From: an uncultured Gammaproteobacteria bacterium
Lineage (GTDB): Bacteria > Pseudomonadota > Gammaproteobacteria > Pseudomonadales > Pseudohongiellaceae
DNA length: 64,000 nt
Direction of reading: 5' to 3'
NCBI GenBank assembly: GCA_913061515.1
Contig: CAJXSF010000003.1
Location: 1 to 64,000 of the forward strand
In this document: positions 26,880 to 34,872 of the stretch, piece by piece
Layout: each line of letters opens with the position of its first letter
Position numbering within the stretch: the stretch's first letter is position 1
The notes under the pieces: model-generated
What the model saw: only the letters and a program-made list of their open reading frames with translations
Told to the model about the DNA's origin: nothing
Database searches by the model: none
Program-made: the position numbers and the translations under genes

Positions 26880-28067
26880 ATGAAATCACTGCATCTCAAT
26901 AAGGGGAGAGAATCCTCTCTTTTGCGTCGTCATCCCTGGATATTCTCCGGTGCCATCCAACGAGTGGCGGGCAAGCCTCAGGCGGGGGAAACTATTTCGG
27001 TGATCGATGCCTCTGGCAAGGCGATTGCCAGTGCCGCTTACTCACCCAGTTCACAAATTCGTGCCCGAGTCTGGAGTTTTGATACCGAAGAGGCAATCGA
27101 TGAAGCCTTTTTCAAACGCCGATTAGAAGCAGCGATCAAACGCCGTAAACGCTTATTAGATGACCCGCAGCGCAGTGGCTGTCGAATCGTTTATGCCGAA
27201 TCAGACGAACTTCCAGGTCTAATAGTCGATCGCTATGGCGACTATCTTGTCTGTCAGTTCTTTTTTGTAGGTGTCGAGGCTTGGAAGTCGGTCATTGTGT
27301 CCCTATTAAAGGACTTATTCCCCTGCAAAGGGATCTATGAGCGGTCCGATGCAGCAGTGCGCAGCCGTGAAGGCCTAGAGCCTATGCAGGGCGTTTTGTG
27401 GGGCGAGGAGCCGCCAGAGATTGTTCAGATCAACGAGCACGGCCGTCTCTATGGCTTGAGCATCGCCCATGGTCACAAGACTGGCTTTTATCTGGATCAG
27501 TTCGATAACCGCGAGATCGTGCGCAAGCTTTGTGAAGGGAAAAGTGTTCTGAACTGTTTTGCGTACACCGGTGGTTTTGGTGTGGCAGCCCTACAAGGGG
27601 GGGCTACACACGTCGTCAATGTTGACTCATCGGGGTCGGCACTTGAGTTTGCCCGGGGCAATTTTGCACGCAATGGCTTTAATGAGGAGCAATACGAACT
27701 CATTACGGCCAATGTCTTCGATTTACTGCGTGAATACAAATCTCAGGGCCGGGTGTTCGAGGTGATCGTGTTAGACCCGCCCAAATTTGCCGAGACTAAG
27801 GCCCAGTTCAAGAAAGCCGCGCGGGCTTATAAAGACATAGCTCTGCAGGCAAGTGCGTTGTTAAGCCCCGGAGGTCTATTAGTAAGCTTCTCTTGTTCGG
27901 GGGCGATCGATTTGCCGTTGTTCCAGAAAATCACGGCCGATGCGGTACTCGATGCTGGGCGAACGGGGCAGATTATCCATTATTTGCATCAGGCTCAGGA
28001 CCACCCAGTGGGTTTACCTTTCCCAGAGAGCCTTTATTTGAAGGGTTTGGTAAGCATATTGGACTAA
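26880..28067 (+). CDS. rlmI: 23S rRNA (cytosine-1962-C5)-methyltransferase
   Basis: RlmI methylates C1962 of 23S rRNA. The 395 residues begin with a PUA RNA-binding domain (KGRESSLLRRHPWIFSGAIQ, then YSPSSQIRARVWSFD). The Rossmann methyltransferase domain has VLNCFAYTGGFGVAALQGGA as the SAM loop, VLDPPKFAETK as the catalytic motif and a late FSCSG bearing the nucleophilic Cys. Size and motif order match the E. coli enzyme. Confidence 0.93.
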   Translation: MKSLHLNKGRESSLLRRHPWIFSGAIQRVAGKPQAGETISVIDASGKAIASAAYSPSSQIRARVWSFDTEEAIDEAFFKRRLEAAIKRRKRLLDDPQRSGCRIVYAESDELPGLIVDRYGDYLVCQFFFVGVEAWKSVIVSLLKDLFPCKGIYERSDAAVRSREGLEPMQGVLWGEEPPEIVQINEHGRLYGLSIAHGHKTGFYLDQFDNREIVRKLCEGKSVLNCFAYTGGFGVAALQGGATHVVNVDSSGSALEFARGNFARNGFNEEQYELITANVFDLLREYKSQGRVFEVIVLDPPKFAETKAQFKKAARAYKDIALQASALLSPGGLLVSFSCSGAIDLPLFQKITADAVLDAGRTGQIIHYLHQAQDHPVGLPFPESLYLKGLVSILD

Positions 28068-28073
28068 ACCCGT

Positions 28074-28079
28074 TATAAT
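28074..28079 (+). promoter_or_regulatory. Possible -10 element for mtnBDC
   Basis: TATAAT lies 7 bases after the rlmI stop and 26 bases before the mtnB ATG. No good -35 hexamer sits at the right distance, so this is a tentative promoter. Confidence 0.3.
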
Positions 28080-28105
28080 TAGACATTTTTAGCACGAAAG
28101 AAATT

Positions 28106-28762
28106 ATGATTAACGAGGCAGACTTCCAACACGCGCGTGAGGCAATTGCGACGCTTAGCCAGCAGATTTACGATAAGGGCTGGGTGCCGGCTACAAGCGG
28201 TAATTTCTCATTACGTTTGGATAAGCAACACTGCGCCATCACTGCCTCTGGAATGCATAAGGGGCAATTGCGCGAGCGAGACGTTTTATGTGCCAACTTG
28301 CAAGGGCAAGTGATTACCCCAATTGGGGCACGCCCATCCGCTGAAACGGCATTGCATACCCAGTTGTATGCAAGAGATTCTGCCATTGGTGCCGTGTTAC
28401 ACACCCATGACATGAACTCAGTGTTAGTCTCTGCATTATTAGCACAGCGTAATGAGCAAGAATTGATAGATCATATTGAACTTAAGAATCTTGAGCTACT
28501 CAAAGCCTTCGCGGGCATCGATACGCATGCGACGACAGTGCGTATTCCGGTGTTTGAGAACACCCAAGATATTGCAGCGTTAGCGAAAACTGTCGAAAAC
28601 TATATGAATACAAATGGCCCGATTCCTGCTTATCTCATTAGAGGGCATGGACTTTACACATGGGGGGCGCATTTAACTGAGGCGATGCGCCATCTTGAGG
28701 CAATGCACTATTTATTGGGCTTTTTATTGAACTCGCATAGCCATACTGCTAAGAGAGCGTGA
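28106..28762 (+). CDS. mtnB: Methylthioribulose-1-phosphate dehydratase
   Basis: MtnB dehydrates methylthioribulose 1-phosphate in the methionine salvage pathway. The 218 residues are of the class II aldolase fold, with GWVPATSGNFSLRLD, ITASGMHKG, the zinc-ligand motif LHTHDMNSVL and the later RGHGLYTWG. It is first of three tightly packed salvage genes; mtnD begins five bases after its stop. Confidence 0.94.
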   Translation: MINEADFQHAREAIATLSQQIYDKGWVPATSGNFSLRLDKQHCAITASGMHKGQLRERDVLCANLQGQVITPIGARPSAETALHTQLYARDSAIGAVLHTHDMNSVLVSALLAQRNEQELIDHIELKNLELLKAFAGIDTHATTVRIPVFENTQDIAALAKTVENYMNTNGPIPAYLIRGHGLYTWGAHLTEAMRHLEAMHYLLGFLLNSHSHTAKRA

Positions 28763-28767
28763 TTAAC

Positions 28768-29325
28768 ATGAGTCACATGAAAGTCTTTCACGATTCTGAC
28801 CCAAGCACATGTGTGTGGGACAGCAGTGAGCCAAGCGCCATCGCTAATGCTTTGGCAGAGCATGGAATTCGTTTTGAACAATGGCCAACCCATGCGAATT
28901 TACAGGCAGGAAGCCCATCTGATCAGGTGCTTTCGGCGTATAAAGAACAGATCGAACATTTGTGTTCAGAGCAAGGCTATCAAACGGTGGATGTGATAAG
29001 CCTCAATGGCACGCTCCCCGAAGTGGCTGCGAATGTTCCTCAGCTGCGTGAGAAGTTTTTAAGCGAGCATACGCATAGTGAAGATGAAGTACGGTTTTTT
29101 GTAGCGGGGCAAGGGCTGTTTAGTTTGCACCTCAAAGGCAAAGTATTCGAAGTGTTGTGTCAACGCGGGGATCTTATAAGCGTTCCAGCAGGCACTGAAC
29201 ATTGGTTTGACATGGGAGCGTGTCCACAATTCGCTGCCATACGATTTTTTAATAACCCTGAAGGTTGGGTGGCCAACTACACAGGCAAGACGATCGCCGA
29301 GAACTTCTCGCGACTGGAGTATTGA
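28768..29325 (+). CDS. mtnD: Acireductone dioxygenase
   Basis: MtnD oxidises the acireductone intermediate to the 2-keto acid precursor of methionine (Fe form) or to off-pathway products (Ni form). From ATG 28768 it has 185 residues. The cupin metal ligands are visible as H101, H103 and E107 in HTHSEDEV, and H145 in PAGTEHWFD. Alternative starts are GTG 28759 and ATG 28777. Its stop overlaps the mtnC ATG by one base. Confidence 0.93.
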   Translation: MSHMKVFHDSDPSTCVWDSSEPSAIANALAEHGIRFEQWPTHANLQAGSPSDQVLSAYKEQIEHLCSEQGYQTVDVISLNGTLPEVAANVPQLREKFLSEHTHSEDEVRFFVAGQGLFSLHLKGKVFEVLCQRGDLISVPAGTEHWFDMGACPQFAAIRFFNNPEGWVANYTGKTIAENFSRLEY

Positions 29326-30029
29326 TGAAGATTGCTGCAATCGTAACGGATATTGAAGGCACTACCAGCAGTATTGGTTTTGTTCATAATGTCCTATTTC
29401 CTTACGCTCTAAAGCATATTGGGAACTTTGTACGTGAACATTGCGAAGAACGCGATGTCATGCGAGTCCTGGTACGTTTAAGTGAGAGCACTGGAATTCC
29501 TTTGCATAAGATCGAAACGATGATCAAACTACTTGAGCAATGGATCAAAGACGACGTTAAAAATACCGAACTAAAAGCGCTGCAAGGGATGGTTTGGGAG
29601 AAGGGCTATAAGCAAGGGTTGTATCAGGCACATGTGTACCCAGATGTGCCGGAAGTCTTGCAAAAATGGCAACAAGAAGAGCGCAATCTGTATGTGTATT
29701 CATCTGGCTCGATAAAAGCGCAGCAATTGTTCTTCAGATTTTCTGATTCAGGTGATATGCGTTTATTATTCTCAGGTTATTTTGACACGACAATCGGGCC
29801 AAAAAGAGAAGTGGACTCTTATGAGAATATTGCACAAGCGATTGCATTGAAGCCCGAGAGCATCTTGTTTATATCAGATGTAAAAGAAGAGTTAGATGCG
29901 GCTGAAGCGGCGGGTTTCAAAACGACTTGGGTGATACGTCCACAAGATACATCGTTAGACCCAGAGCGAGCTCAAGCGAAAACATCGCACCCCGTGGTGA
30001 CTAGCTTTGATCAAATTAAGGTCGATTGA
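29325..30029 (+). CDS. mtnC: Enolase-phosphatase E1
   Basis: MtnC carries out the enolisation and dephosphorylation that produce acireductone. From ATG 29325 (overlapping TGATG with mtnD) it has 234 residues of the HAD fold, with TDIEGTTSS holding the nucleophile D9 and E11. YVYSSGSIKAQ and the late FISDVKEELDAAEAAG follow. The other salvage genes (mtnA, mtnP, and the aminotransferase) are not in the window. The last codons lie in a palindrome shared with the converging gene. Confidence 0.93.
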   Translation: MKIAAIVTDIEGTTSSIGFVHNVLFPYALKHIGNFVREHCEERDVMRVLVRLSESTGIPLHKIETMIKLLEQWIKDDVKNTELKALQGMVWEKGYKQGLYQAHVYPDVPEVLQKWQQEERNLYVYSSGSIKAQQLFFRFSDSGDMRLLFSGYFDTTIGPKREVDSYENIAQAIALKPESILFISDVKEELDAAEAAGFKTTWVIRPQDTSLDPERAQAKTSHPVVTSFDQIKVD

Positions 30030-30041
30030 TCAATCGACCTT
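30018..30041. terminator. Bidirectional terminator palindrome across two converging stop codons
   Basis: Positions 30018-30041 form a perfect 24-bp palindrome centred between 30029 and 30030, exactly where the mtnC stop (TGA) meets the opposite-strand stop (TCA on this strand). A T run follows on the plus strand (30040-30043) and its complement on the minus. Both proteins therefore end Lys-Val-Asp. Confidence 0.7.
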
Positions 30042-30251
30042 TTCCTTAGTGATGATATCTGTCATCGCGGCACTGAGTTTCAGAACGACATAGGCTTCAT
30101 AATTCTCAACTGGGTCACACTCTGAGAATGCTTCATTTAAAGTTGTCAGTTGATCTAGTAGTATCCTTTTTGCGTCCTTGCTGTCAGCGGCCTTAGCCGA
30201 TTCGGCAATGTTAAGGACAAAATTCCAAAATTGAACGTTATCGTTAGTCAT
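30030..30251 (-). CDS. Small acidic helical protein of unknown function
   Basis: From ATG 30251 the product has 73 residues, starting MTNDNVQFWNFVLNIAESAK and ending ITKEKVD. It is rich in Ala, Leu, Asp and Glu and looks wholly helical, with no signal peptide or membrane segment. AGG lies seven bases before the ATG, which supports translation. It converges on mtnC with stops back to back, and diverges from glpE 101 bases away. I do not recognise the family. Confidence 0.5.
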   Translation of the reverse strand: MTNDNVQFWNFVLNIAESAKAADSKDAKRILLDQLTTLNEAFSECDPVENYEAYVVLKLSAAMTDIITKEKVD

Positions 30252-30307
30252 CAATGAACCTGTAGCGGAATAATCTGTAAAACGGTGAAAACAAGATATT
30301 AGTAGGC

Positions 30308-30316
30308 TGATATAAT
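30308..30316 (+). promoter_or_regulatory. Extended -10 promoter for glpE
   Basis: TGATATAAT gives a perfect TATAAT (30311-30316) with the upstream TG of an extended -10. It lies 36 bases before the glpE ATG, and GGAGAG at 30341-30346 supplies the ribosome-binding site. No clear -35 is seen, as is common for extended -10 promoters. Confidence 0.5.
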
Positions 30317-30352
30317 CGCCTATGCTTGCACAGTAATAAAGGAGAGTAAATC

Positions 30353-30670
30353 ATGGCTTATGGAAGAATCAATGTGCAGGAAGCAAAAGCGTTGATAGAG
30401 CAGGGTGCAACAGTAGTGGATATCCGCGACCCTCAATCATTTGCGGCTGGCGCCATTCCAGATGCTGTTCATTTGACGGGAGACACCGTCGAGGAGTTTA
30501 TCGCGAACAGCGACTTGGCTCGGCCGCTGATCGTTTGTTGTTACCATGGCAATGCTAGCCAGGGAGCGGCAAAGTACTTCGAAGAAAAAGGTTTTGAAAA
30601 ATCTTACAGCCTAGACGGTGGCTATGAAACTTGGGCAGAGCTTTCGGACACTGGTGCAAAGAACTGGTAG
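30353..30670 (+). CDS. glpE: Thiosulfate sulfurtransferase (single-domain rhodanese)
   Basis: GlpE moves sulfane sulfur from thiosulfate to cyanide or thioredoxin. The 105 residues show VVDIRDPQSFAAGAIPDAVHL and the active-site loop CCYHGNASQGAA, with C63 as the catalytic Cys, followed by SLDGGYETW. Length equals E. coli GlpE. The last 49 bases overlap the end of the converging diguanylate cyclase gene. Confidence 0.92.
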   Translation: MAYGRINVQEAKALIEQGATVVDIRDPQSFAAGAIPDAVHLTGDTVEEFIANSDLARPLIVCCYHGNASQGAAKYFEEKGFEKSYSLDGGYETWAELSDTGAKNW

Positions 30671-32865
30671 TTATTTTTACCGCATTCTTTAGCTCGGTAC
30701 ATCGCCGTATCGGCATGTTGTAGTAGGCCTTCTTCGGTGTCAGCATCGACACCAAATACGCTAATGCCGATACTGACGCTGATGTCACACTTGTTCCCCT
30801 CGATAATAATATCCCTATCGAAAGAATGAAGTATATTGTCAGCGACACTTTGAATGGCCGCATACTTCTTAACTTGATTGACGATGATGACAAACTCATC
30901 CCCGCCTAAGCGTGCAACGACGTCAGTTCCCCGTAGTGGGTTTCTCAGACGTTGCGCAATCTCTTTTAGTAGTTCATCTCCGATGTGATGTCCGAAGCTG
31001 TCATTAACATTTTTAAAGCGATCGATATCGATAAAGAAAAGAGCGAACGCGCGCTCAGGGTAACGCTGCGCGAGCTCAGTGTTGGTGCTTAGTAGTTCAT
31101 TGAACTTTGCTCGGTTGGGCAGAGCAGTGAGTGTATCGTGGCTGGCGAGATATTGAATATGCATCGAATTACGACGCCGCTCTGTAACATCTCGTGTAAT
31201 GCCTAGGTATCCGCTGAAATTACCATCGCTATCGTATTTAGCTTCGCCGCTGATAGAGAGGTAATAGACTTTATTATCTGCGTTAGTAAAGCTTAGTTCG
31301 ACATCTCGGAAAAGCTCGTGATTCTCAAGCGTGTACCTAAACTCAGTCCATGTAGTTGAAGTGCAGATGAGTTCATCAAAATCCCAAAAAGATTTGCCGA
31401 TTACCGCTTTAATCGCTCTAATATTGCTTTCACCTATAGCTTGACCTTCGTAGGTTGTAATACGGAAGTTGCTGTCCATTTCCCAGAAAAAATCAGTCGA
31501 CAAATGGGTAAGGCTGCGAAAACGCTCTTCACTTGCTTTGAGTACGGCTTCGGCTTTTTTACGTTTTTCTTCGTGTTCAAAATTTTCTAATGCGAAGGAA
31601 ACATTATCAGCCATGCTTTGTAATAGTTTTACTAATTCTTCATCGAAGATGTTTTTTTCATAAGCATAGAAAAGCAACACAGCAACTGATTTGTTTTCAC
31701 ACAATAAAGGGAACGCGGCAGCGCTGACAACGTTATTGTCGGCGCCTTTGGCGTGCCAAAAACTTGTGCGCTCGTCGTTGAGGAAATCATTGCTAACCTG
31801 TGACTCTTTGCTGAAAAATGCCGAGCCGATTAAGCCTTTTGCTCCTGGTGCATTTGGGTCTAGCGGTATTTTTATTTGGTTTAAATCTGGGGTGGCTTCA
31901 CCTGCGTAAGCCACAGCGTGCAGTTGTTGTTCTTCGTTGGGTGCGAAAATAGTGGCCAAAGCAAATTTACTGCCTTTTACTGCGGCATCGCATACATTGT
32001 GATAAAGGCTTTCTACTGATACTGCTCGCAAACTCGCATCATTGGTTTCACTTAGCGAGGAGTACATCCTATGAAGTTTTTGTGCGGCACGCTCGGTGTT
32101 TTTTCTTTTAGTTACGTTGCGAGTAGCGCCAATGATAATCCAATTGCCGTCGATACATGTGGCGCGACTATAGGTCTCTAAGAAGGCAGGTTTGCCGTTG
32201 GCGTCGACAATCTCGGTCTCGGTTCGGCTAGTGCCGCCATCGATGATTAGGTGGTCGTAGCGTTTCTCTAGATCTTCCAAAGACTCATTCATAAAGCCTT
32301 CATTGGGCTTCATATTAAGCAATTCTTCTTTGGTCAAATGAGACTTTTGCCAGGCGGTGTCGTTTACATCTACGAACTTCATCGTCTTCCGGTCGACTAG
32401 ATAAATCATGTCGCCAGACATGTCCATTGCGGCGCGAAAACGGCGCAACGACACTTCCGTTTCAACTTGCTCGGTAATGTCTCTCGCAAAGCAGTGATAG
32501 CCCGCAAAATTGCCATTGTCAGCAAAACGCGCCTTACCATTGATGCTGATGTAGTGTGCTTTGCCATCGTCACTTAGGTGTAGTGGAAGACGACATATGA
32601 ATTCTTTAAAATCTTTATGAAGTTGACGATCGGTCAGATGTTGTCGCCAGTTTTGCGCGCGACCGGTAACTAGACAACCGATATCCCAGAGCGTACTGCC
32701 GACCAAAGCTTGTAGAGGATTGTGCTTGCCTTCGAGGCGTTCATTAAGGTGCATCTCCGTGCATACGAAGTTACTAGACTCCTGCCAATAGTAATCGGCA
32801 TATAGATCTAGTAATGACCATAGGTCAATCGTATTAAATGAGCTAAGAGATGCAGTTGTTTTCAT
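30622..32865 (-). CDS. PAS-PAS-GAF-PAS-GGDEF diguanylate cyclase
   Basis: The 747-residue protein has no membrane segment. PAS regions lie at about 16-132, 140-255 and 445-565, and a GAF domain at about 270-430. The GGDEF domain has its signature at 654-658 and an intact inhibitory RxxD site (RGTD, 645-648), so it should make cyclic di-GMP under feedback control. The first and third PAS share sequence (YISINGKARFADNGNFAGY and YLSISGEAKYDSDGNFSGY), showing internal duplication. It starts three bases after argD on the same strand, and its end overlaps glpE by 49 bases. Confidence 0.9.
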   Translation of the reverse strand: MKTTASLSSFNTIDLWSLLDLYADYYWQESSNFVCTEMHLNERLEGKHNPLQALVGSTLWDIGCLVTGRAQNWRQHLTDRQLHKDFKEFICRLPLHLSDDGKAHYISINGKARFADNGNFAGYHCFARDITEQVETEVSLRRFRAAMDMSGDMIYLVDRKTMKFVDVNDTAWQKSHLTKEELLNMKPNEGFMNESLEDLEKRYDHLIIDGGTSRTETEIVDANGKPAFLETYSRATCIDGNWIIIGATRNVTKRKNTERAAQKLHRMYSSLSETNDASLRAVSVESLYHNVCDAAVKGSKFALATIFAPNEEQQLHAVAYAGEATPDLNQIKIPLDPNAPGAKGLIGSAFFSKESQVSNDFLNDERTSFWHAKGADNNVVSAAAFPLLCENKSVAVLLFYAYEKNIFDEELVKLLQSMADNVSFALENFEHEEKRKKAEAVLKASEERFRSLTHLSTDFFWEMDSNFRITTYEGQAIGESNIRAIKAVIGKSFWDFDELICTSTTWTEFRYTLENHELFRDVELSFTNADNKVYYLSISGEAKYDSDGNFSGYLGITRDVTERRRNSMHIQYLASHDTLTALPNRAKFNELLSTNTELAQRYPERAFALFFIDIDRFKNVNDSFGHHIGDELLKEIAQRLRNPLRGTDVVARLGGDEFVIIVNQVKKYAAIQSVADNILHSFDRDIIIEGNKCDISVSIGISVFGVDADTEEGLLQHADTAMYRAKECGKNNYQFFAPVSESSAQVS

Positions 32866-32868
32866 AGG

Positions 32869-34047
32869 CTAAGCAGTAACACTAAGTGCTTCACATGCTT
32901 CCTTCAATGCATTGAGCGCTTCATCAATCTCATTTCGGCTGATATTAAGAGCAGGCAAGAAACGAATCGAATTATTGCCCGCTTTCACTGCTAGCAAATG
33001 TCGGTCCTTCAATGCATTGAGTAGATCGGCATTACTGCATGCACATCTAAGCCCGATCATATAACCCATACCAGTTTGCTCTTCGAGCACCTTGGGGTAG
33101 GCGACGATCAACTTCGCAATGCCTGCGCGTAAATAGGCGGCGCTCTCCATCGCTGTGCGCAGAAAGCCTGGCGCCGTCAGAATGTCGAGCACGGCATTGC
33201 CAACGGCAGTGGCCAATGGATTGCCGCCGAAGGTGCTGCCGTGCGTGCCAGCAACCATTGGTGCGCTTACACGCTCACTGGCCAATACCGCCCCAATAGG
33301 GAAACCACCACCTAAGCCTTTTGCAGAAGCGAGTAAATCCGGTGCAATGCCCGATGCTTGATAGGCATAGAGAAAACCTGATCGGCCAACGCCAGATTGC
33401 ACTTCATCGAACATCAGCAAAATGCCCAGTTCATCGCAAAGTTCGCGTACTTGTAAAAGATAATCGAACGGGGTCAGTCGAATGCCACCTTCGCCTTGGA
33501 TTGGCTCTAAGATGATTCCCGCTGTTTTATCAGTGATTGCCGCGCGCAACGCATGGATGTCGCCAAAGGGGACTTGGTCGAAACCTGGATCTCCTGTGAG
33601 AAAGCCTTCGGTATGCAAAGGGTTTGCGGAGGCGGCAATGGGCGCGAGCGTACGGCCATGGAAAGATTGTGATAGCGCGATAATGCGCACTCGATCTTTA
33701 TTCCCACGGCTATAGTGGTAGCGACGCATCACCTTGAAACCAGCTTCTACCGCTTCAGTGCCCGAGTTACTGAAAAATACGCGGTCGGCAAAGGTCAGGT
33801 CGACAAGCCGCTGCGCGAGTTTTTCAGTTTGCGGAATTCGGAATAAATTAGAGCTATGCCAGATTTTAGTGGACTGTTCTTGCAAGGCGGCCACGAGATG
33901 AGGGTGGCAATGACCCAGGCAATTGACAGCAATGCCCATTGTGAAATCGAGATAACGTTCGCCTTGTGGAGTATAAAGATAGGAACCTTGGCCGCGCTCG
34001 AACTCTAGTTCTGGGCTGCCATAGTTGCTCATTAACGCAGATTGCAT
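32869..34047 (-). CDS. argD: Acetylornithine/succinyldiaminopimelate aminotransferase
   Basis: ArgD is a PLP enzyme of arginine (and lysine) biosynthesis. The 392 residues include the early YLDFTMGIAVNCLGHCHPHL, the PLP-phosphate region VFFSNSGTEAVEAGFK and LLMFDEVQSGVGRSG. The Schiff-base lysine is in ASAKGLGGGFPIGAVL. GGA six bases before ATG 34047 supports the start. It is followed after three bases by the PAS/GGDEF gene, so the two are probably one transcript. Confidence 0.93.
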   Translation of the reverse strand: MQSALMSNYGSPELEFERGQGSYLYTPQGERYLDFTMGIAVNCLGHCHPHLVAALQEQSTKIWHSSNLFRIPQTEKLAQRLVDLTFADRVFFSNSGTEAVEAGFKVMRRYHYSRGNKDRVRIIALSQSFHGRTLAPIAASANPLHTEGFLTGDPGFDQVPFGDIHALRAAITDKTAGIILEPIQGEGGIRLTPFDYLLQVRELCDELGILLMFDEVQSGVGRSGFLYAYQASGIAPDLLASAKGLGGGFPIGAVLASERVSAPMVAGTHGSTFGGNPLATAVGNAVLDILTAPGFLRTAMESAAYLRAGIAKLIVAYPKVLEEQTGMGYMIGLRCACSNADLLNALKDRHLLAVKAGNNSIRFLPALNISRNEIDEALNALKEACEALSVTA

Positions 34048-34115
34048 GCGGGGTCCTTTGTTAATCTAGCCGAGCACAAGAAATTGTGACAAGGTAGCGG
34101 TATTAAAGGCTGTTG

Positions 34116-34135
34116 CGCCCATTTTTTAATGGGCG
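34116..34135. promoter_or_regulatory. Hairpin and possible promoter between argD and msrA
   Basis: CGCCCATT (34116-34123) and AATGGGCG (34128-34135) form a perfect 8-bp stem with a TTTT loop. A GATAAT (34135-34140) preceded 16 bases earlier by TTGCGC could be a weak promoter for msrA, whose ATG lies 100 bases on. Function of the hairpin is unknown. Confidence 0.35.
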
Positions 34136-34239
34136 ATAATGCACTATTGTCAGCTTGGATTCAAGAAGTCTTAGCACACTGCAAGCCATATTTCATAGGC
34201 ATTTGCGACCATTACCACAGCGGTTCGAGGACCTTTGTT

Positions 34240-34872
34240 ATGTTCAATACAAAATCACTGACCCTGCCTACTGCGGACACGGCGCTACCGGGAAGAGACG
34301 AGGCGATGCCCGTGCTCAACAAGCACTATGTGAACGGCAATGCCCTAAAAGAGCCGATGCCCAATGGGCTTGAGCAAGCGGTGTTTGCACTTGGCTGCTT
34401 TTGGGGAGCAGAGCGCGTTTTTTGGCGCCTAGACGGCGTGTATAGCACGGCTGTGGGCTATGCAGGTGGCATTACCGCCAACCCGACTTATCAGGAAGTT
34501 TGTAGCGGCATGACAGGGCATACGGAGGTAGTGGCAGTATTTTTCGACCCGCTAAAAATCTCTTATATCCAGCTATTGGCCATTTTCTGGGAGTCCCATG
34601 ACCCAACCCAAGGGATGCGCCAGGGCAATGACCGTGGAACTCAGTACCGTTCTGCTATTTACGCATGTAACGATGCCCAACTGGCAGCGGCAGAGGCCAG
34701 TGTAGAACAGTTTCAGGGGACCTTAACCGCCGCCGGTCACAAAGTGATCACCACTGAAATCAAGCCCTTGCAGACGTTCTATTATGCAGAGGATTATCAT
34801 CAACAGTATTTGGCCAAGAACCCCGACGGATACTGCGGTATAGGGGGTTTAGGCCTAAAATGTTCAATCTAG
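34240..34872 (+). CDS. msrA: Peptide methionine-S-sulfoxide reductase
   Basis: MsrA repairs methionine S-sulfoxide in proteins. From ATG 34240 (GAGG nine bases upstream) it has 210 residues and matches the long E. coli type. [11 protein letters not shown] lies near the start, the catalytic motif is LGCFWGAER with C53, and [36 protein letters not shown] supply the resolving Cys region. A longer frame to ATG 34129 has no family counterpart. Its last nine bases overlap the converging patatin gene. Confidence 0.93.
   Translation: MFNTKSLTLPTADTALPGRDEAMPVLNKHYVNGNALKEPMPNGLEQAVFALGCFWGAERVFWRLDGVYSTAVGYAGGITANPTYQEVCSGMTGHTEVVAVFFDPLKISYIQLLAIFWESHDPTQGMRQGNDRGTQYRSAIYACNDAQLAAAEASVEQFQGTLTAAGHKVITTEIKPLQTFYYAEDYHQQYLAKNPDGYCGIGGLGLKCSI

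Noticed and set aside
34129-34239. N-terminal extension of MsrA from ATG 34129
   Set aside because: ATG 34129 lies within the hairpin and has no ribosome-binding site, whereas ATG 34240 has GAGG and matches E. coli MsrA length.
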